From Dipetalonema caudispina (lineage: Eukaryota; Nematoda; Chromadorea; Rhabditida; Onchocercidae): 64,000 bases of DNA. The notes beneath the pieces are model-generated. The model ran no database searches. It saw only the letters and a list, made by a program, of their open reading frames with translations, and was not told where the DNA came from. The translations under genes and the position numbers were made by a program. The stretch's first letter is position 1. Every line of letters begins with the position of its first letter. Location of the stretch: NCBI GenBank assembly GCA_013365325.1, contig JABVXV010000274.1:21391-85390 (forward strand), read 5' to 3'. This document shows positions 59,656 through 64,000 of the stretch, piece by piece.

Positions 59656-60873
59656 CTACGTTACCAGATGATTAATATTGTGATCACTGCCTTGAGTGAA
59701 ATGGGCATTGACAAAACGTTGTCCACAATAACCACACGCATGATTGCCAGGTTTATCCTAGAAAGACACTGTTTACTATTTCTATTCTGTTCAAAAAATC
59801 AGACTTTTAACATGCTGTACTACATCTAAATAAGTTCTAAGTTTGCTTCTTCCCAAGAATATAAGTATAACATATGTTCCAAAACCAGAACAATTAGAAA
59901 TATTATTATATATATTATATAACATTTATCAAATAGTCAAAAAATAAGCTTTTACTACTTTCGCTTTGCCATTCATTATGAAAAAGGTGCATCCATTACA
60001 TCCCTCATGTTAAATTATCTATGTATTGACTTAAATTTTACTCGATTCGAAATTCGTCCTACTAAAGTCAAACCAGCATTTCTGTTTAATGTTGAAGTAT
60101 TATTAAAATAATACTGAAACAGTTCTGAGACTTTAAACATTTTGTCCGCTTATAGTACTTAAGTAGAGCTTTAATAAATACTTAGAAGAATACCATACAG
60201 TATTTATGCTCTTCTCGTATAGTATAGCATTACATGTTAAAACAGTACAAATAATCTAAAAGTCACCAACCAATTTAATATATACACGTGGATGACCTAA
60301 TGCCGAATGACCACCATCACAATACACGACACGTTGGTCCGTTTCAATTGGTGGAACTTCAGCGATCAATTTTTGCGCAATATTTGGGTTTACTTGTTTC
60401 GGCATTATGGTAAATCTTACATTTCGATGATCGGCTTGATCCCATGCCTATTAATGGAATATCCATTGAAGTAATGTAGAAGTTTAAAAGTTAAGAGATA
60501 AAAGCCAGAAATGTTCAATTATTGGATCCACCATTCTTGCCCATCTTCCCTTTCTTAAATAGTATGTTTTCATAAATCTTAAAACTTTCTTTTCACAACA
60601 TTAAGCTAATTCATAAGCTCTAATCTGCTTCTTTGGGAAGCAATCGTTCATTACCTCCTTCCTCTAAACAACCAACGAAATCATTTTCAACTGAATACCA
60701 ATACAGTTCCTGAAGATGGTTCGAATTTTAAATTAAATGCTTACCTGACCAGTATGCGTAACTTTATCATATATAGCATTTTCTGGTGTAACATCTTTTG
60801 GGGCTGAAATGTTCGATTTAGCACAACACGCTTGCGCCAACAGACGTGATAATCTCCGACTGATTATTGTCAT
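59656..60873 (-). CDS. NDUFS6: NADH:ubiquinone oxidoreductase (complex I) subunit NDUFS6
   Basis: Three exons on the minus strand: 60873-60745, 60447-60271, 59757-59656; all junctions phase 0; 135 residues. An in-frame TAA lies directly before the ATG, and a TTTTAG acceptor for a spliced leader lies 13 bases further upstream, so this start is firm. The basic, hydroxylated N-terminus (MTIISRRLSRLLAQACC) fits a mitochondrial presequence. Family blocks are KVTHTGQ, then RFTIMPKQVNPNIAQKLIAE, then VVYCDGGHSALGHPRVYIKL and CGYCGQRF. The zinc ligands Cys86, His95, Cys110 and Cys113 are all present. NDUFS6 is a matrix-arm accessory subunit needed for late complex I assembly. After CGYCGQRF the protein continues about 18 residues where vertebrate proteins end in a short His-rich tail. 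Convergent with prpf-4. Confidence 0.93.
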
Positions 60874-61570
60874 TTAAACAATAGCGCCTAAAACAAGTAA
60901 AGATATCAACTACATTCGTAGGCACACGTAAAGGGGAACAATCGTGAATGTAGTAAACGTGAATTACCATCGAAACGTACACGTAAACACAAACGACCAA
61001 CGTACGTCGCCGAAACAAACAAATGCGGCTACGAAATGCAAATTCCTTGTCCAACATTGTTTTTGATCTTTGTTGTGTTATTTGAGAATATATATGATCT
61101 CGTTTTTCACATAAAACAAATTTTCCCCATGACGCATTTATCGTTTCAGGAATGCCGGAATAAAAGAGATTGTAAAATCGGTAAAGGATTAACTAAATCT
61201 CAATAATCAAATGTGCATTTCTTCTGAAATTTTGTTAAAAACTGACTTAATTTGATAAATTTAAACAAGTTTTCCAAGAAATTAACAAATATATATCGAA
61301 AACATAGTATGAAATTTATATTATTTAACTTTAATAGTAAGGAATAAATTTATTTGTCATCATATATGTATCATTGTTGATATTCTGAATGAAATTATCA
61401 TTTCAAATGGAAAATTTTAATTTATTATTTTCCAAGAAAAACTTCCAGGTAAGCAAAGAAGAAAAGTTGAAATTTTATTAGAGATATATCAGAGTGATTG
61501 ATAGATCTTTGATTTGTTCCCAATCTTATTCATCTTAGTTTTTTTGTTTACATACCTATCGATAGATAGT

Positions 61571-61665
61571 ATATGTGTATGTGTGTGTGTGTGTGTATGT
61601 GTGTATGTGTGTATGTGTGTATGTATGTATGTATGTATGTTTGTGTGTGTATGTGTGTGTATGTT
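61571..61665. repeat. (TG)n/(TATG)n microsatellite
   Basis: An interrupted GT array with four consecutive TATG units in its right half. The Cys-Val frame through it is an artefact of the repeat. Confidence 0.9.
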
Positions 61666-63860
61666 GAAACTAGTTTTATACTTTAATATGATAGCTGTTA
61701 TCCCTTTCTTTTTTTTTTTTTTTTTTTTTGCTATATTTGACTGTTTAATAATACGAAGAAGAATTTGATGGTTAGTTTCAATAACGCTTAAGTATAATTG
61801 AAAATTGCAAAAAAAAAAAAAAAAAAAAGAAAAGAGGAAGTCAATCGATAAATTTAAGTATTATAATTAACATCTAGAATAGTTAAATATCTTAGATGAA
61901 TATCATAACTGGAATAAATCGATCGATAAAACAGATTGGAATTAGTACCAAGATATCAGCATATAAATTGGGATAATTATTAGGTATCATTAATTACAGA
62001 ATTAAAAAAAAATTCACTATTATTTTTGTAATTTTTAGGTTTATGTAGTTAAAAAAAAAAAAGTAATAATTACCTTTTTTACTTAATATTTGGTTGAAAT
62101 CTGATCGGATAGATAACGATGAATTTATTTCGTTATCCTAATAATTACTATTCGTGCATTTGAATTTAATTAATTTGCACTTAAACAATAATTTACATAC
62201 TTCAACTCTATTATTACCTTGAAATTTACATCCTCTTCTCTTTTCCCATCCATTTCACAAAAAAAAAAAAAAAAAAGAAAAAAAAAACCGATATATCCTA
62301 AATTTTCGTCCTTTCTATTATATTACGATTTTTTTTTTTTTGTAGTGAAAATAACACTAATTTCCGATACATATATTTTTTTTTTCTCCTTAATAAGAAA
62401 ATTGGAATTTTTCATTTGAAACTAAAAGAATTAATTTTTTCATCCAAAAACAATGACAAAAAAAGAACCAATGAATGAAATGATTTAATATGAATTGAAA
62501 ATTTATGCAAATATTTTCATATTTGCTTTCCAATTTTTCTTTCTCTTAAATAAATTCATTAATTCGTAATATTATAAAATGTAAATCAGAGAACTGAATG
62601 ATTCATATTCAATATTTTTGTAGTTTAGTAATTTTTATTGTTTCTTATAATTGTCAGTTTCTTTTTTCTTTTCTCTTAATAGAACTTTTATTAATGTATG
62701 ATATAATAAAAATTATGATATAAAAAGAGGAGGAAAAACGTTATGTTTTACGTACGCTATAACATACGTACGCCATTCTTCTATCACTTGAAATTTACAG
62801 ATGAATAATTATTTAAGCATTTTATGCTTGTTGTTTGAATTACAAAAAAGTAATTTATAGTCTTTTCTTTTATTGTTTTTTATAAATAGTATAAAATTTG
62901 AAATTATTTTAAAAAATAAAAGGAAATTTGTAAAGTAATTTTCCTCTTCTCATTTTATTTAGAGAATAGGAAGAAAGTGAATTTGCTAATAATAAATCCA
63001 ATTTTTATCTTCTTCCAATCAATTAGTTATGTTAGCTGATTAATTTAGCTAATTTTCTCCTAAAGCTATCGATAATTATTAACTTTATTAGTGATTCAGC
63101 AATGCTTCTCATTCATTCCTCGTTTTTAACACTTCTTTCTTACTTTTTTCTTCATTTATGGAATTTATTCAAATTCAATGAAATTTCATTTTCTACTTAT
63201 ACCATGTATTTATCTTTATAAGGAAATAGGATAGATTATTTCCATATTTTGCATTATTACAATTTGCTTGATATTCAATTCCTTTTCAATATCTTTTCGT
63301 TATAATAAAAAAGTACTTATTTTAGTCATAATATCAGGTAAATATTAAACAATTAATTGATAGAAAAAGAAAGGATAAAATAAATTATTTCAATAAGAAG
63401 TAAAAACAAATTCATTGTAATGAAATTGCAATTAATTACTAGTTTAATTGAATTTTACCATATGATATGAAAATCGATGTCAAAAATAATCTCCAGCAAC
63501 AACAGGTTTTTTTCTTGCTTCCAGAAAATGATGCATTATATAGATTCACAGCAATGGATAAGAAAAAAAAAAATAGTGGTAAATTAAGAATAGGAAAAAT
63601 GAAAATAATATTGAAATAGGATGAAATAAAGAATTTATCAAAGAAAATAATTTTAACACTGCCATCTTATTATATGTTTTGGTGGATCATTTCACTAAAA
63701 ATTTGTTGGTATGAGAAAAAACGAACGGTAATTTTTATATGTTCAGTTTCGATCTGAATTCAAATTGCAAAATGGAAATAGTAAAATATATAAGAAATTT
63801 AAAATGATTATAGAAATTAAAACAAATTGAAGAACTGGCATATGCAGAAATATAAACATG

Positions 63861-64000
<140 letters not shown>

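Noticed and set aside
60818..61057. 79-codon minus-strand frame overlapping the NDUFS6 start
   Set aside because: It is out of frame with the NDUFS6 exon, which has an in-frame stop directly before its ATG and matches the family throughout.

Overview
This 64 kb window is AT-rich eukaryotic DNA with many introns, and it looks like nematode nuclear genome. Introns are short to medium and AT-rich, with TTTTCAG-type 3' splice sites. Several start codons sit a few bases after a 3' splice-like TTTCAG, TTTTAG or ATCAG with no usable upstream exon, which is the signature of spliced-leader trans-splicing. Long TAA/TTA, GA and TG microsatellites and low gene density would suit a filarial or other spirurid nematode. 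The species assignment is inference, since only gene structure and protein families were read. No bacterial, viral or plasmid features, CRISPR arrays, rRNA or tRNA genes were recognised.

Layout. 1-13.2 kb: no gene I can support, only AT-rich DNA with simple repeats and a few ambiguous coding-like islands. 13.2-14.8 kb (-): membrane-anchored protein with a YccV/hemimethylated-DNA-binding-type domain. 16.6-18.6 kb (+), divergent from it: an unidentified helical-repeat-like protein, possibly mitochondrial. 18.6-24.1 kb: repeats. 24.1-28.2 kb (+): a goosecoid-type homeobox gene. 28.2-37.4 kb: repeats and AT-rich DNA. 37.4-37.8 kb (-): a small glycine-rich protein gene. 39.5-47.2 kb (-): a 21-exon RBM5/RBM10-type splicing regulator. 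51.6-58.2 kb (+): a 15-exon PRP4 (PRPF4B-type) spliceosomal kinase. 59.7-60.9 kb (-): the complex I subunit NDUFS6. 61-64 kb: repeats, with the window ending inside a pure TAA array.

The two largest genes both act in pre-mRNA splicing: RBM5/10 in 3' splice-site choice, and PRP4 kinase in tri-snRNP and B-complex activation. They are divergently transcribed from a shared spacer of about 4.4 kb, and both contain unusual GTC-type 5' splice sites. All exon joins given for the well-supported genes keep the reading frame by arithmetic (summed exon lengths are multiples of three), and the joined proteins match their families from end to end. I did not find a convincing new multi-gene system. The best leads are the glycine-rich protein with mirrored Cys-Tyr termini, weak donors in both splicing-factor genes, a frameshifted coding-like tract antisense inside an rbm-5 intron, palindromic CACGTG/ACGT elements, and several unresolved coding-like islands.
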